Below, in pieces: positions 7,979 through 15,240 of a DNA stretch of 64,000 nucleotides. The translations under genes were made by a program, and so were the position numbers. The first letter of the stretch is position 1; each line of letters starts with the position of its first letter. The stretch is from a bacterium (GTDB lineage Bacteria; Krumholzibacteriota; Krumholzibacteriia; LZORAL124-64-63). The DNA is taken from contig JADJCK010000003.1 of NCBI GenBank assembly GCA_016703265.1, positions 248,001-312,000 of the forward strand, read 5' to 3'. Under the pieces are notes generated by a model. That model was not told the DNA's origin. It searched no databases and was given only the letters and a program-made list of their open reading frames with translations.

Positions 7979-9961
7979 TCAGGGAGCCCCCGCTCCGGTC
8001 GCGCCGGCCAGGCTCTCGAAGCGCCGGCGCGAGGCCTCGACCGCCGGTGTCAACGCGGGTACAGCCAGCGCGCGGCGGCGCACATCGGCGAGCGCCTGCC
8101 TCGGTTCGGTCCACGAAGGGTCGATGCGCGTGGCCAACTGCAGTGAGCCCACCGCCTGCGCATAGGCTTCGAGCGCCGCCAGCGCGGCGGGCTCCGCCGC
8201 CGGCGTCGGCTCGGGTCCCAGATGCAGTACCGCCAGTTCACCCTGCCAGAGCCGGCACAGGCCCAGGTTGAGCGCCGAGCGGTGCGAACGGGGATACAAC
8301 TCGATGGCGCGTGCGTGGTGACGACCCGCCTGTTCGAGCAGCGGCATGGCTTGCGCGATCATGGCCTGCGCCTCGGCCGCGCGACCGGCGGCCACCAGCG
8401 CCGTGGCGCGCTCCACCTCGGGGCGGGCGCGTGTGAGCAGGAAGGCGCCGTAGCGCTCGTGCGCATCGACATCGGCGGGATCGAGCTCGACGGCGCGACG
8501 GAAGTGCTCGCCCGCCTTCTCCGCATCGGGCTGGCGACCGCCGTAGGGCCGCGAGTGGATCAACGCCAGGTTGAAGTGGTCCGGCGCCAGCCAGCGGTCG
8601 TCGCGCAGCCTGAACCAGTCGATGTTCGCGACCGCGAGCAGCGACATCGCGAGCGCGATCGCCAGCGCGAACTGGCGACGGTTCTCGCGCCGCCACACCG
8701 GCAACTGCGCGACAAAGGCGGCCGCGAACAGCGCCGCCAGCGGCAATAGCGGCGCGCGGAACCGCGCGGCCACGAAGAACGGCAGGATGGCCGCGGCCTG
8801 GACCACGACGAGCCAGGCCAGCAGGCGCGCCTGCGGCCCCCGCGGCGCCAGCGCCAGCCCCGCGACGGCCAGCGGCAGCAGCAGCCAGGTGCCCGGCCAC
8901 CAGCGCGACAGCACGAACACGCCTTCCTTCTCGGCCAGCCAGCGCGGGTTGATGTTGTTGCGGCCCTCGGCTGCGTTCAACAGCAACAGCGCCTTCTTCC
9001 CCAGCAGCTGCAGCTCGCGACCGGGGTGCTTCAGCGCCCAGGCCAGCGCATCGCGCGTCGTCAGGTCCGAGAATCGGCCCGGCGTGACGGCGCCGCGCTG
9101 CCGCGCCTCGAGCTGCAGCCCGTCCCAGCGCACGCCGACGGGGATGGCGGAGACGCCGTCGGCCTGGTCACTGTGCCCGGTCAGCAGGTTCACGCCGAGG
9201 TTCGCGCTGACCGGCACGAACTCGCCGTAGCGCAGGTTGTGCAGCGTGGCCGGTGCGATCGCCAGGACGCAACCCGCGACGACCGGCGCCACGAGGCGCA
9301 ACCACGGCGGCGTCGATGCGGCACGCGCTCCCGCACGACCCTGCCACCACAACCAGGCCGCCAGCACCGGCAGGACGACGAGCACGTTGGGCCGGCCCAG
9401 CGCAGCGAGGCCCAGCAGCAGGCCGGCCGCCGCCAGTTTCTGCACGGTGCGCGGCGCGCGCTCCTGTGTGCCCAGCAGGAACAGCAGCAGGGCGCCCTGG
9501 GCCAACGCGGTGGTCCACGCCTCGGCCACCATCTGCGCCTCGAAGAACGGCAGGATGGGCAGCGCCGCGGCGGCGATGGCGCCGGCCAGCGCGACACGCG
9601 GCGTGAACGCGAGCCGCGCGATGGCGAACGTGATGACCGAGGTGACGACACCCACGCCCAGCTGCAGCACCAGTACGCCGTGCATGCCCAGGCCCAGGCG
9701 ATACAGCGCGGCCAGCACCCACGCGGCCAGCGGCGGCTTGAAAAAGGCCTGTGCCTGGAACTCGCGACCATCGACCAGCGCGCGCGCCCAGATATCGAAG
9801 AAGGAGGCGTCGACCACGGGCGTCTGCATGAACAGCGAGCGCGAGGCAGGCAGCCAGAAGAGGGCGCGCACGACGAGCGCCACCGCCGCGACGATGGCGG
9901 CCTGCTGCCAGGGAAAAGCCCGGCTCGATGCCTGGATCCTGCTGCGCGGGGTGCCGGCCAC
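7979..9961 (-). CDS. GT39/ArnT-like membrane glycosyltransferase with C-terminal TPR repeats
   Basis: A protein of 660 residues from GTG 9961, chosen because AGAGG lies 5 bases upstream; a longer reading begins at 10090. The first ~430 residues are a polytopic membrane domain with a periplasmic-loop acid after the first segment (VVDASFFDIWARALVDG) and FFKPPLAAWVLA, as in dolichyl- or undecaprenyl-phosphate-sugar-dependent transferases of the ArnT/PMT type. The last ~170 residues carry tetratricopeptide-like helices (FRRAVELDPADVDAHERYGAFLL and a later ARAIELYPRSHRSALNLG). The likely role is sugar transfer to a surface lipid or protein on the periplasmic side; the acceptor is unknown. A TPR tail on such an enzyme suggests a protein partner. 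Confidence 0.75.
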   Translation of the reverse strand: MAGTPRSRIQASSRAFPWQQAAIVAAVALVVRALFWLPASRSLFMQTPVVDASFFDIWARALVDGREFQAQAFFKPPLAAWVLAALYRLGLGMHGVLVLQLGVGVVTSVITFAIARLAFTPRVALAGAIAAAALPILPFFEAQMVAEAWTTALAQGALLLFLLGTQERAPRTVQKLAAAGLLLGLAALGRPNVLVVLPVLAAWLWWQGRAGARAASTPPWLRLVAPVVAGCVLAIAPATLHNLRYGEFVPVSANLGVNLLTGHSDQADGVSAIPVGVRWDGLQLEARQRGAVTPGRFSDLTTRDALAWALKHPGRELQLLGKKALLLLNAAEGRNNINPRWLAEKEGVFVLSRWWPGTWLLLPLAVAGLALAPRGPQARLLAWLVVVQAAAILPFFVAARFRAPLLPLAALFAAAFVAQLPVWRRENRRQFALAIALAMSLLAVANIDWFRLRDDRWLAPDHFNLALIHSRPYGGRQPDAEKAGEHFRRAVELDPADVDAHERYGAFLLTRARPEVERATALVAAGRAAEAQAMIAQAMPLLEQAGRHHARAIELYPRSHRSALNLGLCRLWQGELAVLHLGPEPTPAAEPAALAALEAYAQAVGSLQLATRIDPSWTEPRQALADVRRRALAVPALTPAVEASRRRFESLAGATGAGAP

Positions 9962-10144
9962 GATGTCCTCTCGGGAACTGGATGTCTTGTCGGGAATGGG
10001 CACGGCCACGACGGCCGCGCGGGCGCAGCATACGTTCCGGGCTGCGCGACGGTCAAGGCGGCGACCATCCTTTGCCCTCACGGCGGCCATCGCCTATGCT
10101 TCGCGCTCCTCGCCGTCCCTGACGCTCCTCGCCGTCATTGACAT

Positions 10145-10161
10145 CGTCACCGCTGGTGACG
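10145..10161 (+). promoter_or_regulatory. Dyad just before the SafE-like gene
   Basis: CGTCACC (10145-10151) and GGTGACG (10155-10161) form a perfect 7-base inverted repeat with a GCT loop, ending 2 bases before the GGGAGG ribosome-binding site. A weak promoter-like pair, TTTGCC at 10071 and TATGCT at 10095 (18-base spacing), lies upstream. The dyad could be an operator or a leader hairpin limiting translation. Confidence 0.4.
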
Positions 10162-10175
10162 CTGGGAGGCCTTCC

Positions 10176-10928
10176 ATGGATTGCTGCAGTCCCGTTGCCG
10201 AAGTCCACGCCGCGACCCTGACCCTGTGGGCTGCGCTGGGTGTCGGCCTGACCACCAGCCTGGGCCACTGCCTGGGCATGTGCGGACCGCTGATCAGTAC
10301 GTTCTCGCTGGCGCAGGGCAGGACCGACAGCCGCCTGACGCGGCTGGTGCCCGGCCTCCTGCTCTATCATCTGGGACGCCTGAACGCGTACGCGCTGATC
10401 GGCGCGTTGTTCGGCCTACTGATGACCGTGACCCACACCGAAGGCCCGTCGCCGACGATACGCGCGGCCATCTTCGGCTTCTCCGGCACCCTGATGGTGC
10501 TCATGGGCCTGGGCCTCGGCGGCTGGCTGCCCACCGGACACCTGCTGCAGAACCACCGGCTGGGCCAGTTCATCGCCGGCAGGTTCATGGCCCTGGCCGG
10601 CACCTCGTCGATGGCCGGCCGCTATTTCCTGGGCGTGGCCAACGGCTTCCTGCCCTGCGGCCCGGTCTACGCCATGGCCGCCGCGACCCTCACCGCGCCC
10701 ACGCCACTGCATGGCGCCGGCACCATGGCGATGTTCGGGCTCGGCACGGTGCCGGTGCTGCTCGCCGTGGGCCTCGGCGCGGGCCGGCTGGCTCCTGCGC
10801 TGCAGCGGCGGTTCAACCTGGCCGCCGCCATCCTGGTCGTGTTCATGGGCCTCGAGTTCCTGTTTCGCGCGGGGAAGCTGGTGGGGCTGGTGCGCGAGAT
10901 CCGCTGGGGGTTCGTGCCGCTGTTCTGA
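10176..10928 (+). CDS. SafE/UreH-like membrane protein of the cbb3 cluster
   Basis: A 250-residue membrane protein starting at ATG 10176, 6 bases after GGGAGG. It has about six hydrophobic segments, a paired-cysteine MCGPL motif after GLTTSLGHCLG near residue 32, and a second NGFLPCGPVYAMA motif in the second half. These internally repeated Cys-Gly-Pro loops are typical of the UreH_2/DsbD-like TauE/SafE-annotated proteins encoded beside ccoGIS. Members are linked to copper or haem handling during cbb3 oxidase assembly. Its place at the head of the respiratory block supports that role. It has its own terminator-like hairpin at 10937-10968. The substrate is not determined by the sequence. Confidence 0.8.
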   Translation: MDCCSPVAEVHAATLTLWAALGVGLTTSLGHCLGMCGPLISTFSLAQGRTDSRLTRLVPGLLLYHLGRLNAYALIGALFGLLMTVTHTEGPSPTIRAAIFGFSGTLMVLMGLGLGGWLPTGHLLQNHRLGQFIAGRFMALAGTSSMAGRYFLGVANGFLPCGPVYAMAAATLTAPTPLHGAGTMAMFGLGTVPVLLAVGLGAGRLAPALQRRFNLAAAILVVFMGLEFLFRAGKLVGLVREIRWGFVPLF

Positions 10929-10936
10929 CCGGTCCA

Positions 10937-10968
10937 GCGGGCGGCCTGACGGGTCGCCCGCACCTTTT
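10937..10968 (+). terminator. Rho-independent terminator after the SafE-like gene
   Basis: GCGGGCG (10937-10943) pairs with CGCCCGC (10955-10961) around an 11-base loop and is followed by ACCTTTT. It starts 8 bases after the stop codon, separating this gene from the cytochrome gene. Confidence 0.6.
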
Positions 10969-10990
10969 CGATCACGACGCTCCAGAAACA

Positions 10991-11059
10991 GGATCAATTC
11001 ACTATATTATGCACTGAGGGATCAATTATTTTGCAAATACGCCCTCATCGTGATAGAGT
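10991..11059 (+). promoter_or_regulatory. Candidate promoter of the hexahaem cytochrome, with direct repeats
   Basis: TTGCAA (11031-11036) and TAGAGT (11054-11059) are 17 bases apart. Upstream, GGATCAATT occurs twice (10991-10999 and 11019-11027), 28 bases start to start, in an AT-rich stretch. The repeats contain ATCAA, one half of an FNR-type site, but no full TTGAT-N4-ATCAA palindrome is present. The pattern suggests an activator or redox-regulator binding region. The leader to ATG 11175 would be about 110 bases. Confidence 0.5.
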
Positions 11060-11174
11060 TTTTGACGAGCGCATTGCCTCCGTGGCCCGAACGGTCACAG
11101 CAATCCGCTTCGGATTTCGCCCTCCGGAATGACATGTCCAGACGGACTGACGCATTCGCGCGCAGGGGAATTCC

Positions 11175-12353
11175 ATGCCTGTATTCCGCTCGATCCTTTT
11201 CGCCGTCATCACCATCGTCATCGTGACGCTGGGTGTCGCCGCGCCGGCCCTCGCCTTCCACTCCGGCGGCGTCGCCGCCTGCAGCGGCTGCCATACCATG
11301 CACGCCAGCCAGGACGGCGGCCCGGCCCCGGGCTGGACACCGGGCGGCAACCCCGGCCTGCTCAAGTACGGCTCCGCGACCGATACCTGCCTGCGCTGCC
11401 ACGCGACGCGCGGCCAGATGGCCGGCGGCAGCGGCTATGGCCCAGGCGGCGATTTCCACTGGCTCACGCGCACGTTCACCTGGACCTCGCCGTCGGGCGC
11501 TGCGGCGGTCAGCGCCGGTTCCAGCCATGGCCACAACGTCGTCAGCGGCGCCTACGGTATCGAGCCCGACCCTCTGCTGGACACGGCGCCGGGCGGCCTG
11601 TTCCTCGGCAACCGCCTCGGCTGCACCAGCTGCCATGATCCGCACGGCAACGGCAACTTCCGCATGCTGTACGGCTCGGAGCTCGGCCCGGCCTACGGCG
11701 ATGGCCAGCGCTTCACCTTCGTCGCCAACGCGCCCCTGGCCGTCGGCACCGGCGGCACGACGCTGGCCGGCGGCGGCGGCGACGAGACCAACACGCGGCA
11801 CACCGTCTACAAGAGCGGCATGAGCGCCTGGTGCGCCAACTGCCACACGACGATGCACGTGAACGACGGCTCCTGGTTCACGCACCCGGCCGGTGTCGCG
11901 CTCACCGGGTCGGTCGCCGACAACTACAACCGCTACGTGAGCACCGCCGACCCCGACGGCGGCAACGCGGCCACCTCGTACTCCGGCCTGGTGCCGTTCG
12001 AAGCCGTGGCCATCGACCTGGAGACCGTCGACCCCGCCCACATGACGACCGGCCCCACGAGCGCCGACCAGGTGATGTGCCTGAGCTGCCACCGTGCGCA
12101 CGCCTCGCCGTTCGCCGACGCCGGGCGCTGGGATTTCGGGGCCACCTTCCCGGCCGCCGACTCGCACCCCCGCGCGGGCGACGGCGGCGCCTCGGCGCAG
12201 GACATCGCCAACCGCTATTGCGGGTACAGCTTCGTGGGCGGCCAGCGCTCGCTGTGCAACAAGTGCCACGCGAAGGACGACGGCGACGGGCCCGAGCCCG
12301 GCCGGTACCCTTCGCGGCACGGGCCGTATCCCGACAACCCGGTCGGTCCCTGA
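11175..12353 (+). CDS. Secreted six-haem c-type cytochrome
   Basis: A 392-residue protein with a Sec signal peptide (hydrophobic stretch 8-28, ending in APALAF) and six CxxCH haem-binding motifs, at residues 36 (CSGCH), 72 (CLRCH), 150 (CTSCH), 220 (CANCH), 302 (CLSCH) and 361 (CNKCH). Segments such as CTSCHDPHGN and CLSCHRAH resemble doubled-CxxCH cytochromes. The protein is predicted to be periplasmic or surface-exposed and to carry electrons. The start ATG 11175 follows AGGGGAA. It lies between the SafE-like gene and ccoI, in the same direction as the oxidase genes, so it may feed or replace a haem of the cbb3 complex; that is inference. The ligands are uneven and no enzyme family was recognised. 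Confidence 0.85.
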   Translation: MPVFRSILFAVITIVIVTLGVAAPALAFHSGGVAACSGCHTMHASQDGGPAPGWTPGGNPGLLKYGSATDTCLRCHATRGQMAGGSGYGPGGDFHWLTRTFTWTSPSGAAAVSAGSSHGHNVVSGAYGIEPDPLLDTAPGGLFLGNRLGCTSCHDPHGNGNFRMLYGSELGPAYGDGQRFTFVANAPLAVGTGGTTLAGGGGDETNTRHTVYKSGMSAWCANCHTTMHVNDGSWFTHPAGVALTGSVADNYNRYVSTADPDGGNAATSYSGLVPFEAVAIDLETVDPAHMTTGPTSADQVMCLSCHRAHASPFADAGRWDFGATFPAADSHPRAGDGGASAQDIANRYCGYSFVGGQRSLCNKCHAKDDGDGPEPGRYPSRHGPYPDNPVGP

Positions 12354-12364
12354 TCCCGCCACGG

Positions 12365-12413
12365 TTGACCCCTTCGGCGGCGCGGCCTAATATGGACAGG
12401 ACCACCCCTGTCC
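12365..12413 (+). promoter_or_regulatory. Promoter and dyad operator of the cco operon
   Basis: TTGACC (12365-12370) and TAATAT (12388-12393) are 17 bases apart, a near-consensus sigma-70 promoter. Directly downstream, GGACAGG (12394-12400) and CCTGTCC (12407-12413) form a perfect 7-base inverted repeat with a 6-base spacer that covers the expected transcription start. This is a strong repressor-operator candidate for ccoI and the genes behind it. No regulator gene is adjacent. Confidence 0.65.
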
Positions 12414-12474
12414 TGACTGCGCAACTCCTTGCGCGACGGTGGCTTTTCCGAACCCGGAGCCTCGCGGCGCGACC

Positions 12475-14919
12475 ATGAAGACGGAACCTGTCGACCTGCC
12501 CGCCGATTGGTCGGAGGACTGGACACGCGCTGCGCGTTCCGGCCGTTGCCTGCACTGCGGCAACGCCCTCGGCCGCCACTGGAAACCCGCCGAAGGACCC
12601 TTCTGCTGCCGCGGCTGCGCCGGCGTCTGGGAACTGATCCACGCGGCAAGCCTCGAGCGCTTCTACGACCTGAAGCCGTCGACGCTGGCCCCGGCCGCCT
12701 CGCTGCGGGCGGATAGCTTTGCCTGGCTCGACCGCATCGTCGAGGAACGTGCCGCCGCCGCGCCCGGCGACAGCGTCCTGCGCCTGGACCTCGACATCCA
12801 GGGTGTGCACTGCGCAGCCTGCGTGTGGCTGATCGAGGAGCTGTTCCGGCGCCAGCCGGCCGGCGTGCAGGTGCGGTTGAATCCGGCCCTCGGCAAGGTC
12901 GAGATGGCCTGGGACACCGCGCGCGGCGACCTGAAGGCGTTCCTTGCCGAACTGGAACGATTCGGCTACCGGCTGGGACCGGCGCGCAAGGGCGTGCAGC
13001 GACATTCGCGGTCGCTCATCATGCGCATGGCGATCGCCATCGCCATGGCCATGAACGTGATGATGTTCAGCGTCAGCGTCTACCTCGGCCTCGACCAAGG
13101 CCTGCTCTACACCTTCTTCGGCTGGCTCAGCTTCGGCATGGCGACCATCTCGCTCGTCGCCGCCGGCGGTGTCTTTTATCGCGGCGCGCTGGCCGGCCTG
13201 CGACGCGGCGTGCTGCACCTCGACGTACCCATCGCCCTGGGCATGACGCTGGCCTACGCCGGTTCGGTCTACACCTGGGTGACCGGCGGCATGGAAGCCA
13301 CCTACTTCGACAGCCTTTGCGCGTTCATCGCCCTGATGCTGGTGGGACGCTGGGCGCAGGAGCACATCCTCGAGCGCAACCGCAATTCGCTGCTGGAGTC
13401 GAGCGGCGCCGAGAACCTGACCGTCAAGCGCGTGCGCGCCGGGCGCCTCGAGGCCGTCGGCGCGGCCATGATCACCCTCGGCGACGAGTTGTGGATCGCG
13501 CCGGGCGACCTGCTGCCGGTGCGCGGCCTGCTGTTGCGGCGGCCGACCGAGGCCGCGCTCGACTGGATCACCGGCGAGTCGGGCCAGGTCACGTTCCAGC
13601 CCGGCGAGGCGATTCCCGCCGGCGCCTTCAACGCCAGCTCGCAGGGGTTCGCCGTCGCGGCCGCCGAGGCCTTCGCCGACAGCCGCCTGAACGACCTGCT
13701 GCGCACCACCTCCATTGCCGACGAACAGTTCCGCCCGCAGTGGTGGCACCGCATCGCCGGCTGGTACGTGGCCGCCGTGCTGGTCGCGGCCGCCGGCGGC
13801 TTCGCGCTGTGGGTGGGACGCGACGTGGCGCGCGCGCTGGAAGTGACCATTGCCATCCTGGTGGTGACCTGTCCCTGCGCGCTGGGCCTGGCCACGCCGC
13901 TGGCCGAGGAGTTGACGCTCCATCGCCTGCGCCGCGCCGGCGTGTTCGTGCGCAAGCCGTCGTTCCTCGAGAAGGCGCTGGCCGTGCGGCGCATCCTGCT
14001 CGACAAGACGGGCACGCTGACGATGGGGCGCCTGGTGCTCGACGAGGCCGGCGCGGCGGCGCTGGCGGCCCTCGGCGCGCGTGACCGCGCGGTGCTGCGC
14101 CACATGACCGCGCGCAGCAACCATCCCGTCAGCGTCTGCGTGGCGGCCGCGCTCGGCCCGGTTGCCGACGGCGAGGCGACGTTCACGGGCGAGGACGCCG
14201 AGACGCTGCGCGAGGTGGCAGGCCAGGGGCTGGAGCTGAGCCTCGACGACGGCACCTGGCGCCTGGGGCGCCCGGCATTCGCAGCCGGCGGAGCCGACAA
14301 TGCTCGCAGCGAGGGTGCCGGCGGCGTGACCGTATTCTCACGCGACAAACAGGCACTGGCGACGCTGGCGCCGGCCGAGGAGTTCAAGGCCGACGCTGCC
14401 GGCGAGATCGCGGCGCTGAAGCGCGCCGGCTATGAATTGTACCTGCTCAGCGGTGACGCCCAGGTGAAGGTTGATCGCGCCGCCGCCGCGCTGGGGTTGC
14501 CCGCTGACCGCGCCGAGGGCGACCTCGACCCCGAGGCGAAGGCGGCGCGCGTCCGGGCGCTCGACAACCACGACACGTTGATGGTGGGCGACGGCCTGAA
14601 CGACTCGCCCAGCTTCGCCGCCGCCTGGTGCGCCGCCACGCCGGCGGTCGACCGCCCCGTGCTGCCCGGCAAGGCCGACTTCTTCTTCCTCGGTGACGGC
14701 ATCGCCGCCATCGGCCGCTCGCTGTGGGAAGCCCGCCGCCTGCGCCGCGTGGTGCGCGACAACCTCGTCATCGCCATCGTCTACAACGTCGTGGCGGTGG
14801 CCTGCTGCGCCGCCGGCCTGGTCACGCCCGTGGCCGCGGCCATCTTCATGCCCGCCAGTTCGCTCGCCGTCGTGACGTTGACGGCGGTGCGGGTGTCGCG
14901 AGGTTCATCATGGATGTGA
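12475..14919 (+). CDS. ccoI: Copper-transporting P-type ATPase for cbb3 oxidase assembly
   Basis: An 814-residue P1B-ATPase of the CcoI/FixI (CopA2) type. In order it has an N-terminal Cys-rich metal-binding region (C25xxC28 and FCCRGC), an HMA domain with C113xxC116 (GVHCAAC), membrane segments, the TGES actuator loop, the CPC metal site at 466-468, the phosphorylated Asp in DKTGT at 510 and GDGLND near 705. It exports copper for insertion into the CuB site of cbb3 oxidase. ATG 12475 is preferred; a GTG at 12439 would add 12 residues, and neither has an ideal ribosome-binding site. It overlaps ccoS by 10 bases and is transcribed from the promoter at 12365. Confidence 0.93.
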   Translation: MKTEPVDLPADWSEDWTRAARSGRCLHCGNALGRHWKPAEGPFCCRGCAGVWELIHAASLERFYDLKPSTLAPAASLRADSFAWLDRIVEERAAAAPGDSVLRLDLDIQGVHCAACVWLIEELFRRQPAGVQVRLNPALGKVEMAWDTARGDLKAFLAELERFGYRLGPARKGVQRHSRSLIMRMAIAIAMAMNVMMFSVSVYLGLDQGLLYTFFGWLSFGMATISLVAAGGVFYRGALAGLRRGVLHLDVPIALGMTLAYAGSVYTWVTGGMEATYFDSLCAFIALMLVGRWAQEHILERNRNSLLESSGAENLTVKRVRAGRLEAVGAAMITLGDELWIAPGDLLPVRGLLLRRPTEAALDWITGESGQVTFQPGEAIPAGAFNASSQGFAVAAAEAFADSRLNDLLRTTSIADEQFRPQWWHRIAGWYVAAVLVAAAGGFALWVGRDVARALEVTIAILVVTCPCALGLATPLAEELTLHRLRRAGVFVRKPSFLEKALAVRRILLDKTGTLTMGRLVLDEAGAAALAALGARDRAVLRHMTARSNHPVSVCVAAALGPVADGEATFTGEDAETLREVAGQGLELSLDDGTWRLGRPAFAAGGADNARSEGAGGVTVFSRDKQALATLAPAEEFKADAAGEIAALKRAGYELYLLSGDAQVKVDRAAAALGLPADRAEGDLDPEAKAARVRALDNHDTLMVGDGLNDSPSFAAAWCAATPAVDRPVLPGKADFFFLGDGIAAIGRSLWEARRLRRVVRDNLVIAIVYNVVAVACCAAGLVTPVAAAIFMPASSLAVVTLTAVRVSRGSSWM

Positions 14920-15164
14920 TTATCGTTCTCGTCTTCTTCAGCCTCTCGCTAGTGATAGCGGGTCTCATTTTCTTTTTCACGAGACTGCGCGACGGCGACT
15001 TCGACCACGAAGAACGTCTGTCGATCCTTCCGCTGGCCGATGATGACGGATCGAAACAAGACAACAGGACGAAAGAAGTTGACCCCCGGAATGGGGATGA
15101 CAAATTGGACCGATTGGGTTCCAATGCTGCCGGGGATGAACGCGCGCCGACGCCGCCGGCGTAG
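14910..15164 (+). CDS. ccoS: cbb3-type oxidase assembly protein CcoS
   Basis: A small protein of 84 residues with one N-terminal membrane helix (2-23) followed by FFFTRLRDGDFDHEERLSIL, which matches the CcoS pattern of a short helix and then an acidic FDD/E-rich motif. CcoS is needed for insertion of haem and copper cofactors into CcoN. The gene overlaps the end of ccoI by 10 bases, as in many cco clusters. The C-terminal ~45 residues are a charged, poorly conserved tail. Family and context agree, although the protein is too short for certainty by sequence alone. Confidence 0.85.
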   Translation: MDVIIVLVFFSLSLVIAGLIFFFTRLRDGDFDHEERLSILPLADDDGSKQDNRTKEVDPRNGDDKLDRLGSNAAGDERAPTPPA

Positions 15165-15240
15165 GTCGCATTCGGCGCGCGCTGCGCGCACCCCGCAGTG
15201 ATCCGATTGCCGCACGCGAAGAAGGAGGAAGGTGCTCCAC

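Noticed and set aside
7760..8150. Plus-strand short frames in the ispH-GT39 gap as small genes.
   Set aside because: They lack ribosome-binding sites and family motifs, and mostly overlap the end of the minus-strand glycosyltransferase gene.
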